A stretch of DNA of 64,000 nt from Draconibacterium sp. (GTDB taxonomy: Bacteria > Bacteroidota > Bacteroidia > Bacteroidales > Prolixibacteraceae), in assembly GCA_016705335.1 (NCBI GenBank), contig JADIYN010000018.1, positions 50,276-114,275 on the forward strand, read 5' to 3'. The position numbers were made by a program, and so were the translations under genes. The notes beneath the pieces were generated by a model, which was not told the origin of the DNA, ran no database searches, and was given only the letters and a program-made list of their open reading frames with translations. The number at the start of each line of letters is the position of its first letter. Within the stretch, counting starts at the first letter, position 1. Of the stretch, positions 49,387-59,784 are shown one piece after another.

Positions 49387-50337
49387 TTGAAAAAAGGAAT
49401 CGTAATAAAATCGACCGGTAGTTGGTACACAGTTGAAACCGAAAACGGCGAGAAATTTGAGTGCAAAATTAAAGGCAAATTTCGTATAAAAGACATTAAA
49501 AGTACTAACCCTGTTGCAGTTGGCGACAAAGTTGAGTTTACGGTTCAGGCATCTGCAAACAAAGAAAAAGAACAAAACATCGGATTGATTTCAGGTATAG
49601 AAGAACGAAAAAATTACATAATTCGTCGATCGCAAAATCTTTCAAAACAATCCCATATAATTGCAGCAAATATTGATCAGGCTGTTTTGGTAGTTACCTT
49701 ATTTTATCCTGTTACTACAACAACATTTATCGACAGATATCTCGCATCTGCAGAAGCTTACAGGATACCTGTTTTAATAGTTTTCAATAAAAACGATCGG
49801 TTAAACGAAGATCAAAAAAGTACATTAAACACAATAATCGACATTTACACCAAAATTGGTTATCAGTGTATTGTAACTTCTGCCACATCATTACTCGGAA
49901 TTGATAGTTTAAAGGAAGCATTAAAAAATAAAATAAATGTTATCAACGGACACAGTGGCGTTGGTAAATCGACCCTTATTAATGTACTTGAACCTGGCTT
50001 AAAATTGAAAACAATGGATATTTCAGATGTTCATAATACCGGAAAACACACCACTACATATACAACACTTTACAAATTGAATTTTGGAGGATATATTATC
50101 GATACCCCAGGAATAAAAGCATTTGGAATGTTAGAAATGGAAGCCTGGGAAATTTCTCACTACTTTCCCGAAATTTTCAAAATTTCAGCCAACTGCCAAT
50201 ATAAAAATTGCTCACACACACATGAACCCGGTTGCGCAGTAAAATCAGCAGTTGAAAAAAATGAAATCGCACAATCACGATTTGTAAGCTATCTCGGATT
50301 ATTGATAGCCGATGATAAATATAGACCTGCCTTTTAA
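49387..50337 (+). CDS. rsgA: ribosome small subunit-dependent GTPase A
   Basis: A circularly permuted GTPase for 30S maturation. The start is TTG 49387, followed by an OB fold. The GTPase motifs appear in permuted order: NKND (G4), then GHSGVGKSTLIN (G1), and DTPG (G3). The C-terminal zinc cluster is CQYKNCSHTHEPGC. The length of 316 is normal. The parS-like site is 63 bp upstream. Confidence 0.95.
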   Translation: MKKGIVIKSTGSWYTVETENGEKFECKIKGKFRIKDIKSTNPVAVGDKVEFTVQASANKEKEQNIGLISGIEERKNYIIRRSQNLSKQSHIIAANIDQAVLVVTLFYPVTTTTFIDRYLASAEAYRIPVLIVFNKNDRLNEDQKSTLNTIIDIYTKIGYQCIVTSATSLLGIDSLKEALKNKINVINGHSGVGKSTLINVLEPGLKLKTMDISDVHNTGKHTTTYTTLYKLNFGGYIIDTPGIKAFGMLEMEAWEISHYFPEIFKISANCQYKNCSHTHEPGCAVKSAVEKNEIAQSRFVSYLGLLIADDKYRPAF

Positions 50338-50691
50338 AGAAATTTAAAAATCCTTATTCTTTTCACCATTCCCAAAATTTAGGGATTTTCAAAAAAACCT
50401 TACAAAATAATATTTTCTCATCGCTTCAAAATATAATATTTCAGACCCTACCCTATCAAAACTTGAAATATTGAACTCTCACGACGTTTGATTATTCGAC
50501 ATCCATATTAAAAAGCAAAATATATGCGGTACTATATGCTTCATTTATAACCTTTTACATCATTTCAATACTATTACATATATCAACATACAACCAAAAT
50601 AATTCTTCCTTAATTTTCCAGTTCTACACTAATTTTAAATTATTATTACTTTTGTTATGCAAAATATACACACATTCAGAATCAAAAGCTT
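50338..50691. other. 354-bp AT-rich gap between convergent rsgA and uvrC
   Basis: No gene visible. Possible weak hairpin AAAATCCTT...AGGGATTTT at about 50347-50389 as a terminator of rsgA. Nothing else seen. Confidence 0.4.
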
Positions 50692-52506
50692 CTATTTATT
50701 GAAATAATCAAAAACAATTTTTGCTTTCGATTTTCCCACACTTTTTTCTAAAACTGTCAAAGGTTGTTCTTTAATTTTTTTAACCGACTTAAATTCCTTT
50801 AGTAATTTTTGCATGGTTATATCTCCAACTCCTTCAATTGATTTTAATTCAGAAGTGATGAATTCTTTTGATCTTTTATTTCTATGGAATGTTATTCCAA
50901 ACCTGTGTGCTTCATCACGAAGTTGTTGTATAATTTTTAAGGTCTGTGAATTTTTATTTATATAAATCGGAACAGAATCATCGGGGAAATAAATTTCTTC
51001 CAACCTTTTTGCTATACCAATAACCGATATTTTCCCCCTCAATTCCAAACTGTCAAGTGCTTTAACTGCAGAGGTCAATTGTCCTTTACCTCCATCGATA
51101 ACAATTAATTGAGGCAATGATTTATTCTCATCAATTAAACGTTTGTAACGTCTAAAAACTACTTCTTCCATAGATGCAAAATCATTTGGGCCTTCTACTG
51201 ATTTAATATTGTAGTGCCTGTATTCCTTTACATTTGGTTTTGCATTTTTAAATACAACACATGCTGCAACCGGATTTGTTCCTTGTAAATTACTATTATC
51301 AAAACATTCAATATGAAAAGGTGTTTCCTCCAATTGTAAATCCTTTTTTATTGTACCGAGCAACTGTTCCAATCTAATATTTGGGTTTTTTAAAACAGCA
51401 TGTTTATCTTTTTCCAATCTGAAATACTTCGCGTTTCTTTGAGAAAGCTCAAGCAATTCCTTTTTTTCTCCCCTTTGCGGTATTCTGAAAAATACATTAT
51501 CCAATTTAAAATCTAATTTTAAAGGAACCAATATTTCCCTGGAATTGCTGAATATTTTTTGTCGTATTTCTACAATTCCTGCAAGCAGTAATTCTTCACT
51601 AGTCTCATCCAAAACCTTTTTTATTTCGAGAGTAAATGTTTGTATGATGGCTCCCTTTATTACTTTCAGATAATTTATAAAAGCCCATTTATCGTCCTCT
51701 TCAATTGTGAAAACATCAACATCGGTAATATTTGGAGAAACAATTGTTGAACGACTTTGATATCGGTTTAAAGAATCATATTTTTCCTTTATTTTAGCAG
51801 CTTCCTCAAAATTTAATGAATCTGCCAATCCAACCATTAACTCCTTCAAATGCTTTATTACTCCAGAAATATTTCCCTTTAAAATGTTATTAATATCACC
51901 AATTCCTTCATTATATTTTTCTTCAGAAATTAATCCTTCACAAGGGCCAAGACAATTACCAATATGATATTCAAGACAAACTTTAAACTTACCATTCTTT
52001 ATATTTTCCTTGGTTAAATTATAATTACATGTTCTCAGTTTATACTCAGATTTAAACAATTCCAGTAGTGTTCGAACGGTATAAATTGAGGTATATGGAC
52101 CATAGTACTTTGATCCATCTTTCTCCAACTCTCTCGTTTTTACAACCCTGGGAAAAGGTTCATTCTTTATACATATCCACGGAAAACTTTTATCGTCCTT
52201 GAGTTGAATATTGTACCGGGGCTGGTACTTTTTTATTAAATTATTTTCTAATAGCAGGGCATCTTGTTCACTTTGAACTATCATGTGTTTAATATCGGCA
52301 ATGTTTCTTACCAGTAAAGAAGTTTTGCGATGATCATGAGATTTTGAGAAATAAGAAGAGACTCTTTTTCGTAAATCTTTGGCCTTTCCAATGTATATTA
52401 TTTTGCCAATGTCATCAAAATACTGATAAATACCGGGTTGGTTCGGAAGCACCGATACCAGTGATTTTAAATATTCAATATTCCTATTTATTGTATTATA
52501 TTTCAA
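50692..52506 (-). CDS. uvrC: excinuclease ABC subunit C
   Basis: The incision nuclease of nucleotide excision repair. The N-terminal GIY-YIG domain is visible (GIYQYFDDIGKIIYIGKAKD, with the Arg in LRKRVSSYF). A UVR region and Cys-rich segment follow (CLEYHIGNCLGPC). An RNase-H-like second nuclease (HIECFDNSNLQGTNPVAACV) and a C-terminal helix-hairpin-helix (SELKSIEGVGDITMQKLLKE) complete it. The length of 604 is normal. It begins right after the apt stop, the last gene of the 59-to-50.7 kb minus-strand block. Confidence 0.97.
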   Translation of the reverse strand: MKYNTINRNIEYLKSLVSVLPNQPGIYQYFDDIGKIIYIGKAKDLRKRVSSYFSKSHDHRKTSLLVRNIADIKHMIVQSEQDALLLENNLIKKYQPRYNIQLKDDKSFPWICIKNEPFPRVVKTRELEKDGSKYYGPYTSIYTVRTLLELFKSEYKLRTCNYNLTKENIKNGKFKVCLEYHIGNCLGPCEGLISEEKYNEGIGDINNILKGNISGVIKHLKELMVGLADSLNFEEAAKIKEKYDSLNRYQSRSTIVSPNITDVDVFTIEEDDKWAFINYLKVIKGAIIQTFTLEIKKVLDETSEELLLAGIVEIRQKIFSNSREILVPLKLDFKLDNVFFRIPQRGEKKELLELSQRNAKYFRLEKDKHAVLKNPNIRLEQLLGTIKKDLQLEETPFHIECFDNSNLQGTNPVAACVVFKNAKPNVKEYRHYNIKSVEGPNDFASMEEVVFRRYKRLIDENKSLPQLIVIDGGKGQLTSAVKALDSLELRGKISVIGIAKRLEEIYFPDDSVPIYINKNSQTLKIIQQLRDEAHRFGITFHRNKRSKEFITSELKSIEGVGDITMQKLLKEFKSVKKIKEQPLTVLEKSVGKSKAKIVFDYFNK

Positions 52507-53028
52507 CTACGAATACTTAACCAAGGTCTGTGTAATATAATTTCTAAGCTTCCTCTTGCTTGGTGTATCAATAAATTCCAAGTCGCAAACAAAACTAAAA
52601 TAAATTTTCTCTACGCCACATTTTTTCACCATTCTCAATGCAGCCTCAGCTGTACCTCCGGTAGCCAGCAAATCATCATGGATAAGAACAATATCATTCT
52701 TCAATAAACCATCAATATGCATTTCAATTCTGTCTTCGCCATACTCAAGTTCGTATGTTTCTGTCATTACTTTACCCGGAAGTTTATTCTTTTTGCGAAT
52801 AGGAACAAAACCTGCATTTAATCGACTTGCAATTGCTCCCCCAAAAATGAATCCCCGTGCTTCCAGTCCCACAACTTTAGTTACTCCTTTGTCTCTAAAC
52901 TCTTCAACAACCGAATCAATTACAAAATTGAGTGCCTTTGGGTTCTTTATCAAAGTAGTAATATCTTTAAAACTTATACCTTCTTTCGGGTAGTCCTGTA
53001 TTTCCCTAATTTCCTTTTTTAAATCCAT
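52507..53028 (-). CDS. apt: adenine phosphoribosyltransferase
   Basis: Purine salvage: adenine plus PRPP to AMP. The N-terminal IREIQDYPKEGISFKDITTL carries the base-binding segment, and IVLIHDDLLATGGTAEA the PRPP-binding loop. The length of 173 is normal. Its stop abuts the uvrC start, and the parS-like site lies in the 30-bp gap to mnmG. Confidence 0.96.
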   Translation of the reverse strand: MDLKKEIREIQDYPKEGISFKDITTLIKNPKALNFVIDSVVEEFRDKGVTKVVGLEARGFIFGGAIASRLNAGFVPIRKKNKLPGKVMTETYELEYGEDRIEMHIDGLLKNDIVLIHDDLLATGGTAEAALRMVKKCGVEKIYFSFVCDLEFIDTPSKRKLRNYITQTLVKYS

Positions 53029-53042
53029 TTCTAATTTCCTTT

Positions 53043-53058
53043 TGTTCCACGTGAAACA
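53043..53058. promoter_or_regulatory. parS-like ParB binding site
   Basis: TGTTCCACGTGAAACA differs at one position from TGTTTCACGTGAAACA. It occupies the short apt-mnmG gap, immediately after the mnmG stop codon. Confidence 0.6.
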
Positions 53059-54939
53059 CTACCTGCCCAACATTATTAAAAGCACATTTATATCAGAAGG
53101 AGAAACTCCGGAAATTCGTTTTGCCTGACCAATTGTTTTAGGCTTTATTTTTTCGAGTTTTTGACGAGCTTCTGTTGAAATAGATTTTAATTCACCATAA
53201 TTAAATCTATTTTCAATATTTATGTTTTCAAATTTATCCAATTTTTCGGCTAATAGTTTTTCTCTGTTTATATAACCTTCATATTTAATAATTATTTCGG
53301 CTCCCTCAATTATTTCCATTCTCCGATTATCCGGAAACTTTTCAAGAAACGTTTTAAACGGAGTAATGTATTCTATTAAATCAAATATTGAAATCTGAGG
53401 GCGTAAAATAATATCTAAAAGTTTTACACTTTGCTTTAATTCTGAAGTACCTTTCTCGACAAGCAATTGATTTACAAACCTTTGCTTAACACTAAACTTT
53501 CTAGTAAAATCTATAATATCGTCGATCAACCTGATTTTTTCAATCAATAAATTGAGGCGTTCTACAGAAGCTAAACCCAATTTATACGAATTCTCTGTTA
53601 GCCGTAAATCTGCATTGTCCTGACGCAATAAAATCCTAAACTCAGCTCTACTTGTAAACATCCGATAAGGTTCATCTACTCCTTTTGTAACCAAATCATC
53701 AATTAAAACTCCTATGTACGCTTCATTACGTTTTAAAATAAATTGTTCTCCCGGTTTTTGACAATTTAAGTGTGCATTTATACCAGCCATTAAACCTTGC
53801 GCTCCCGCTTCCTCATAACCGGTAGTACCATTAATTTGACCAGCAAAAAATAAATTCTTAATAATTTTTGTTTCAAGCGTGTGATTAAGTTGAGTTGGTT
53901 CAAAATAATCGTATTCAATTGCATAGCCAGGACGGAAAATTTTCACATTCTCCAATCCCTTAATTTTTCTTAATCCGCTGTATTGAACATCCCAGGGAAG
54001 CGAGGAAGAAAAACCATTCAAATAATATTCTATAGTTTTTTCACCTTCGGGTTCTAAAAATAACTGGTGAGAATCCTTTTCAGAAAAAGTAACTAGTTTT
54101 GATTCAATACTTGGACAATAACGCGGTCCCGTACTTTGAATAGTTCCATCAAACATTGGAGATTCCTCAAACCCTGTTTTTAATTCGTCGTGAACATCGA
54201 TATTTGTATTTGTAATCCAGCAAGATTTTTGCTCCAACTTACTTTCGGTTCCTGGTAAGTAAGAAAATTTATAATATCCCACATCTCCTTTTTGTTCAAC
54301 TAAAGAAGAAAAATCAATTGTTCTTCCATCAATCCTGACAGGTGTACCGGTTTTTAATCGTCCTGCTTTAAAACCTAAATCAAATAATTGTTCTGAAATA
54401 TTATATGATGCGGCTTCCCCTATTCTACCTCCTTTTATTTTAGAAGATCCAATGTGCATTAGACCGTTTAGAAAAGTACCGTTTGTAAGTACTACTGTTT
54501 TGGATCTAAATTCAATTCCAACTTTAGTGATAACACCTGTAACGGTTTTATTTTCAATGATAAGCTTTGTGACCGCATCTTGCCACAAATCCAGGTTATC
54601 AATACTTTCAAGTGTATCGCGCCATAATTCAGTAAATCTAAACCTGTCATTCTGGCTGCGAGGGCTCCACATTGCCGGTCCCTTTGATTTATTTAACATT
54701 CTGAACTGAATGGTAGTTTTATCTGCTATTATTCCGGAATATCCTCCCAAAGCATCTATTTCTCTAACTATCTGGCCTTTTGCAATTCCACCCATTGCCG
54801 GATTACACGACATTTGACCATACTTTGTCATATCCATTGTAATTAGCAATGTCTTTGAACCCAAATTTGCAGCCGCAGCTGCTGCCTCACAACCTGCATG
54901 TCCTCCACCAACCACTATTACATCATAAAACGGCATCAT
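53059..54939 (-). CDS. mnmG: tRNA uridine-5-carboxymethylaminomethyl modification enzyme MnmG (GidA)
   Basis: An FAD-dependent partner of MnmE in modifying wobble U34 of certain tRNAs. The FAD-binding GGGHAGCEAAAAAA, the signature SCNPAMGGIAKGQIVREIDA and the C-terminal KGVDEPYRMFTSRAEFRILL are present. The length of 626 is normal. The gene lies close to oriC in many bacteria, which fits the parS-like sites here. It overlaps the ybeY stop by 4 bp. Confidence 0.97.
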   Translation of the reverse strand: MMPFYDVIVVGGGHAGCEAAAAAANLGSKTLLITMDMTKYGQMSCNPAMGGIAKGQIVREIDALGGYSGIIADKTTIQFRMLNKSKGPAMWSPRSQNDRFRFTELWRDTLESIDNLDLWQDAVTKLIIENKTVTGVITKVGIEFRSKTVVLTNGTFLNGLMHIGSSKIKGGRIGEAASYNISEQLFDLGFKAGRLKTGTPVRIDGRTIDFSSLVEQKGDVGYYKFSYLPGTESKLEQKSCWITNTNIDVHDELKTGFEESPMFDGTIQSTGPRYCPSIESKLVTFSEKDSHQLFLEPEGEKTIEYYLNGFSSSLPWDVQYSGLRKIKGLENVKIFRPGYAIEYDYFEPTQLNHTLETKIIKNLFFAGQINGTTGYEEAGAQGLMAGINAHLNCQKPGEQFILKRNEAYIGVLIDDLVTKGVDEPYRMFTSRAEFRILLRQDNADLRLTENSYKLGLASVERLNLLIEKIRLIDDIIDFTRKFSVKQRFVNQLLVEKGTSELKQSVKLLDIILRPQISIFDLIEYITPFKTFLEKFPDNRRMEIIEGAEIIIKYEGYINREKLLAEKLDKFENINIENRFNYGELKSISTEARQKLEKIKPKTIGQAKRISGVSPSDINVLLIMLGR

Positions 54940-55373
54940 ATTACAATCCCTCCAAAATCAACTTCACTTAAATATAAATCCTCTTTTATCCTCATAATTT
55001 TCTTTTCCTCTTCTGTTTTATCATTATAACCGATTAAATGTAACAATCCATGAAAAATTACCCGATATAACTCTTTAATCCAAATTGTTTCAAACTCAAT
55101 AGCATTTTCTTTTACCCTGTCAATGCTAATAAATAAATCTCCCGAAATTATTTCACCTTCAACATAATTAAAGGTGATAATATCCGTAAAATAGTTATGA
55201 TTTAAATATTTGATATTAATATCTAATAAATAATTATCTGAACAAAAAATTAAGGAAATATTCCCAATTTTCCTTATCTCATTGTTTATCAGATATTTAA
55301 TATGCTTGTTTATGTGGGTTTTTGAGAGTTTTAATGGTATAATGTCCTCGTTGAATATTTCAATTTTGCTCAC
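54936..55373 (-). CDS. ybeY: endoribonuclease YbeY (rRNA maturation)
   Basis: A single-strand RNase for 16S rRNA 3' maturation and ribosome quality control. The metal-binding motif is FHGLLHLIGYNDKTEEE. The ending Asn-Asp-Lys in place of the usual D-H variation is typical of Bacteroidota. The length of 145 is normal. It overlaps its neighbours by 4 bp on both sides. Confidence 0.93.
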   Translation of the reverse strand: MSKIEIFNEDIIPLKLSKTHINKHIKYLINNEIRKIGNISLIFCSDNYLLDINIKYLNHNYFTDIITFNYVEGEIISGDLFISIDRVKENAIEFETIWIKELYRVIFHGLLHLIGYNDKTEEEKKIMRIKEDLYLSEVDFGGIVI

Positions 55374-55780
55374 TTACATTCAATTTTAAACTGAACTTGA
55401 TTTCCTTTTTCATTAAATTCAATTGTGTCAGTTAAATTTTTAATAATAAAAATTCCTCTACCCGATTCCTTATTAATGTTTTCTTTTAGAATTGGATTTT
55501 GTAAATTTTTGAAGTCAAATCCATCTCCTTCATCCTCTATTTTTATACTTATTTCTTCATCATTACAATCTAAAATTATAGAAACCTCTTTGTCTAAATC
55601 GTTTTTATTACCGTGTTGAATTGAATTTAATACTGCTTCAGAAATACACAAATATATTTTATTGAAATATTTTTTCTCCAGCTTATATTCATTAAAGATG
55701 TTAATTAGAAAATCTTCAACTTTTTTTAATTCTGTAACATCTGATTTAATCACTAGTATTTTAGGAGGCCTGGTTTCCAC
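55370..55780 (-). CDS. RsbW-like ATP-binding protein (HATPase_c)
   Basis: 136 residues of a GHKL kinase fold like anti-sigma kinases. The N-box is SEAVLNSIQHGNK (Glu, Asn, His), the G1 box is EDEGDGFDF, and SGRGIFIIKNL is the G2 region. RsbW-type proteins phosphorylate anti-anti-sigma factors, but no STAS-domain or PP2C gene is seen in the window. The gene sits between DUF4175 and ybeY in an operon with 4-5 bp spacings, a recurrent layout in this phylum from memory. Confidence 0.88.
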   Translation of the reverse strand: METRPPKILVIKSDVTELKKVEDFLINIFNEYKLEKKYFNKIYLCISEAVLNSIQHGNKNDLDKEVSIILDCNDEEISIKIEDEGDGFDFKNLQNPILKENINKESGRGIFIIKNLTDTIEFNEKGNQVQFKIECK

Positions 55781-55785
55781 GACTT

Positions 55786-58700
55786 TTATTCTATGTTTTT
55801 TAAATATTGTTTGTATTTATTGTTGTAAAAATTGTGCAATTTATGAGAATTTTTATTCAAATATTCGATGCTGTAATTGTCTTTCTGTTTATACTCGAAA
55901 AATTTAATGGGGTTACTGTAAAATTCATCGGCGGTTTTAGATTCTCTTTTGTCTTCAAAATCCCTTTCCATTTCAGCCTTTTCTGCCTGTAGTAAACGTG
56001 TGGTAATTAGGTTTTGACGCGCAATTGTTTGAGCGTTAATTGATTTATTCATCAGTTCTTTTCTATTTTGCTCCAACATATTATCAATTTGCTGTAACTG
56101 TTGCTTTGAGGATTGCCGTTCTTCATTTGCTCAATCATTTGTTGCAATTGCTGTTTTATGCTTTCTGAGGCCTGCTTTAACATATTCATTCCTGGCTTTC
56201 CATTACACCAGGTTTTTCGCACTCCTGATCACCCGGTTGAGAGTTAGCCATTTGATTTTCAAGATTTTCTAACGCTTCATTCAGCATTAGTGCCAAATTG
56301 TTAAAAGACGTAACCACAAACTGTTGACTGACACGGGCATTTGGGAAAAGTGCCTCCTGCATTTCTTCATTTGCACGTTTCAAATAAATTTCCATTGATA
56401 ATAATTCATTGTTAACCATGCTTGTAATCTGAGGTGTTCGCATGGCAAGTGTATATAACGAATCTTTAACAATTTGACTTTGTTCCAGAATCCTTTTTTG
56501 GTCTTTATTTAATTGTTTTAAAGCTGGATCTTTATCTGCAATTCCATTCAATTCGGCCAAAACATTTTCCTGAGAAAACGACAGAAAAATTAAATTGCTG
56601 AGTATTTGCTTCAGATTTTCAATGTTCTCCATGTTTTCTTCCTTTGAATTCGAATCTAACATCTGTTGCATTCCAAATGCCATATTTTGCATTTTTTCGC
56701 TTGTTTTTCTGATGCTTTCACCCGATTTCTTTTTGCTTTTTTTATTCAAATCACTTTTACTTTCTTCAAAACTTTTATCAACATCTTTAAATTCTTCATC
56801 AAAATCATTAAAATTTATTGGTTTTTTAAGCTCCTTGTTCAATTCAAGTGCATCATTTATTTTCTTTTCAAGTTCCTTTGTCTGTTCCTGATGTTTGGAA
56901 ACTTTTTCTTCAGTTTCTTCAAAATTTTTATCCTCTTCTATTTCCTGGGCCAGCCTTTCCTCTTCGCTGGCAATTTCACTAACTTTATCTATAACTTCCT
57001 GAAGTTTTTGTTCAACCTTCATTTTCTGTAACATTTCAAGGTTTCTTTCCAATTGCTTTTCAAGATCTTCAAGTGTTAAATTCATGTTTTCTGAAAGTTG
57101 ATTTAATTTTTGGCTGTTAAAATCCTCTGCCAGCTTATTAAATTCCTCCATCAGTTTTTTTAACTCATCAGTAAATACCTCATCAAGCAACTCTTCAATT
57201 TGCTTTTGTTTCTCCTGTATTGCCTGATTTTTTTCATCAAATGAATTGAGATAATTATTTAAATTTTGGTTATCCTGTTTTATCTGATCATACAATTGTT
57301 CTAACTTATTTTGTTTCGAAATTATATCACTTACCATTTGCGATTTTTCCCAATCCGAAACATTTGTATCCATATTTTTAATTTGCAGATTGTTTAAATC
57401 CTGTTTAATCTCCTTAGCCAATTCACGACTTTTATCAATATTAGCCTGCAATTTTTCAAATTGTTCTTTGTCCTTTGCATAAATCTCCTCAGTATTAGGA
57501 AATTGAAATGTATAATTATCGGAAGTTGTTGTTTTATAATTATTAATGGCATCATTGTCTGTTACAGAAAAATAATACGAAACAACTCCTTTCTTTACAT
57601 TTAAATTCAGAAAATCAAAAGCAAAATAAAAATCCTGATCTGTCATCATTTTAACAACAGGTATTGATATCGCTGAATCTGAATTGTCAATATTGTAATG
57701 AAACTGAAGATGTGAAAACCCATAATCATCACCAATATTTCCTTTAAAATAAAACCGGGTTAATTGCATGGAATCTACGATTTGTTCAACCTCAATTTCA
57801 GGAAACAAATCAGGTACAACATCAATTGAATAAGATAATGCCAATTCCGGTTGAGTAACTTCATTTTGAATGAAAACATTATAATTAGTTGATTTATAAA
57901 TATTTGAACTAATTATATAATTTTCGTTTACATTTTGAGCATCAATTCTAACCGAATCATTTACTATTATATACATCAAATCAATATCAATGCCAGAGAA
58001 ATTCCATTCCACTTTTGTTCCGCTTGGAATTTGCAAATCTCCAATATTATCTAAAAGCTGTGTTTGCAGCCCAGTATAAGCTGGTGGTGTAATTGTTGTT
58101 TTAAATTTTGTAATTCCAGGTTTTGGCAAAAGTTTGAGATTATATTTTTCTGAATCGTATTTTAAATCGGTAAAATAAAATTTTACAGGATTAATAACTG
58201 AAACCATTTCAAACTCGAATACTCCGGCAGATGAAGTTTTCATCAGGTAGTTGTTTCCTTCAATATTTATATAAACTATTTCGGGTAATTCATTTCCTTC
58301 AACCGACATTTTTATATTATATGATTCTCCCTTTTTTACTTCAAGTTGTGTATTCTCTAATTTGTAATTATAGGGGGCCGGTTTTATAAAAGTGGTATTA
58401 AAATGAACCAACCTATTTGTAGAATCAATAAATACATTTCTATTTAATACATAAATTCCGAACGTTATTAAAACGCTGATTATAAAATATATAAATATTG
58501 CTTTTATATCTTTAAACTTAATGGCTTCGTTAAAATCAAAAACTTTAAGTTGCTCAATTTTTTGGTCGATACTGGCTAAAATAAGTTCGTTTGAATATTG
58601 ATTTTGTGGTAAATCGTTTAATTCAATAATGTTTAAAAGTCTATCTTCAATAGTTGAAAAATGTTTTTGAATAATTTTTGTAGTTGTCTTTAAATCAATT

Positions 58701-58963
58701 GATTTTAATAAATGTATCATTTTTAACAACGGTATTCCAATAAACTGAATTAACAAGAAACCTGAAAAAATAAGAAATCCAAAAAAAACAATTTTACGAA
58801 CGTCTGAAGAGAGATAAACAAAGTATTCTATTACTGAAAATGTTGTATAAACAACCAAAATAAAAAATAAGGATACCAATGTACCCTTTAATAACTCAAA
58901 GGAATAATATCTCAGTTTAAAAGAATTGAGCTTATTAACAAGTATTTTAAAGTTTTCCGACAT
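55786..58963 (-). CDS. DUF4175 family protein, two frame breaks near C-terminus
   Basis: A large inner-membrane protein, about 1,060 residues when the breaks are repaired. Two N-terminal membrane helices (ELLKGTLVSLFFILVVYTTF and IVFFGFLIFSGFLLIQF), a third near residue 160, then beta-rich extracytoplasmic domains and a long coiled coil rich in Glu, Lys and Gln. Such proteins are known only in Bacteroidota and relatives; function unknown. The main frame ends at 56186. A second frame carries NMLKQASESIKQQLQQMIEQ, and a third KQQLQQIDNMLEQNRKELMN to 55786, giving breaks at about 56195 and 56120. Both are in Gln/Lys-rich, repetitive DNA. Confidence 0.85.
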
Positions 58964-59399
58964 TAATTCTAAATATTTTAAAACCAGTAATTTATAAAAT
59001 GTTCAATTGTTAATATGTGTGTAAAAATAGTTCAAAAAACAAAAGTAATCTTTTAATATAAAATTTGCATTTTTCAATTTTTAATCCATATAAAACCATA
59101 AAATTAAAACGCACTAATAACTTTTAGTTTTTAAACGCAACATATTCACATCTTGTAAACCTGTTCATTGTTTAATTTTATAACGTCAAAAAGCTATTAA
59201 CAGTTGTTTAAAACTAAAGTTATATATTTATAGTTTAACAAATTAATAGATAAAAAAGATGTTGAAAAGCAGTGTAATTTTCTGTTAACTGTTATTTCAT
59301 AAATAATAGAAAAATAGAAATGAACAAAGTGAACAGGATATAATAAGTAATATTTGATCTTATATTTGTTCAATAAAGAATTTAAATAATAATTACGCT
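58964..59399. other. 436-bp AT-rich divergent intergenic region
   Basis: Between the divergent DUF4175 and receiver genes. On the minus strand TACTTTTG (59040-59047) could be the -7 box of the DUF4175 operon. The plus-strand box is listed separately. No gene or repeat seen. Confidence 0.4.
59361..59368 (+). promoter_or_regulatory. -7 promoter box for the receiver gene
   Basis: TATATTTG matches TAnnTTTG, 31 bp before the TTG start. Confidence 0.45.
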
Positions 59400-59768
59400 T
59401 TGAAGATACTTTTAGTTGAAGATAATTTGATGAACCAAAAAGTGGTAATGTTTAATTTAAAAAAATTAGACTGTGAAATCACTGCTGTTTCAAATGGGAG
59501 AGAAGCCATTGAAATTTTTAAAAGCAATAAATACGATATTGTTTTAATGGATATAATGCTTCCTGAGAAAAATGGCTACGAAATTACTCTGGAAATCAGA
59601 GAGTTTGAAAAAATTAATGAAGTTAAAGATCCGGTAACTATCATTGCTTTAACTGCGAATACATATGAAAATGATAAAGAGAAATGTTTAAGTGTTGGCA
59701 TGAATGACTATCTTTCGAAACCGTTTTCGGCACAGCAATTAATTAATACAATAGAAAAATACAGCTGA
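59400..59768 (+). CDS. stand-alone response regulator receiver domain protein
   Basis: A 122-residue CheY-like receiver with no output domain. The TTG start at 59400 gives KILLVEDNLMNQKVV, with the acidic pair before Asn. The phospho-acceptor Asp is in YDIVLMDIMLPEKNG (about 50), Thr/Ala in IIALTANTYE, and the Lys in DYLSKPF. The sequence style is that of receivers in hybrid histidine kinases. The partner kinase is not in the window. ruvB follows after 16 bp. Confidence 0.92.
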   Translation: MKILLVEDNLMNQKVVMFNLKKLDCEITAVSNGREAIEIFKSNKYDIVLMDIMLPEKNGYEITLEIREFEKINEVKDPVTIIALTANTYENDKEKCLSVGMNDYLSKPFSAQQLINTIEKYS

Positions 59769-59784
59769 AAGAATAATTAATAGC

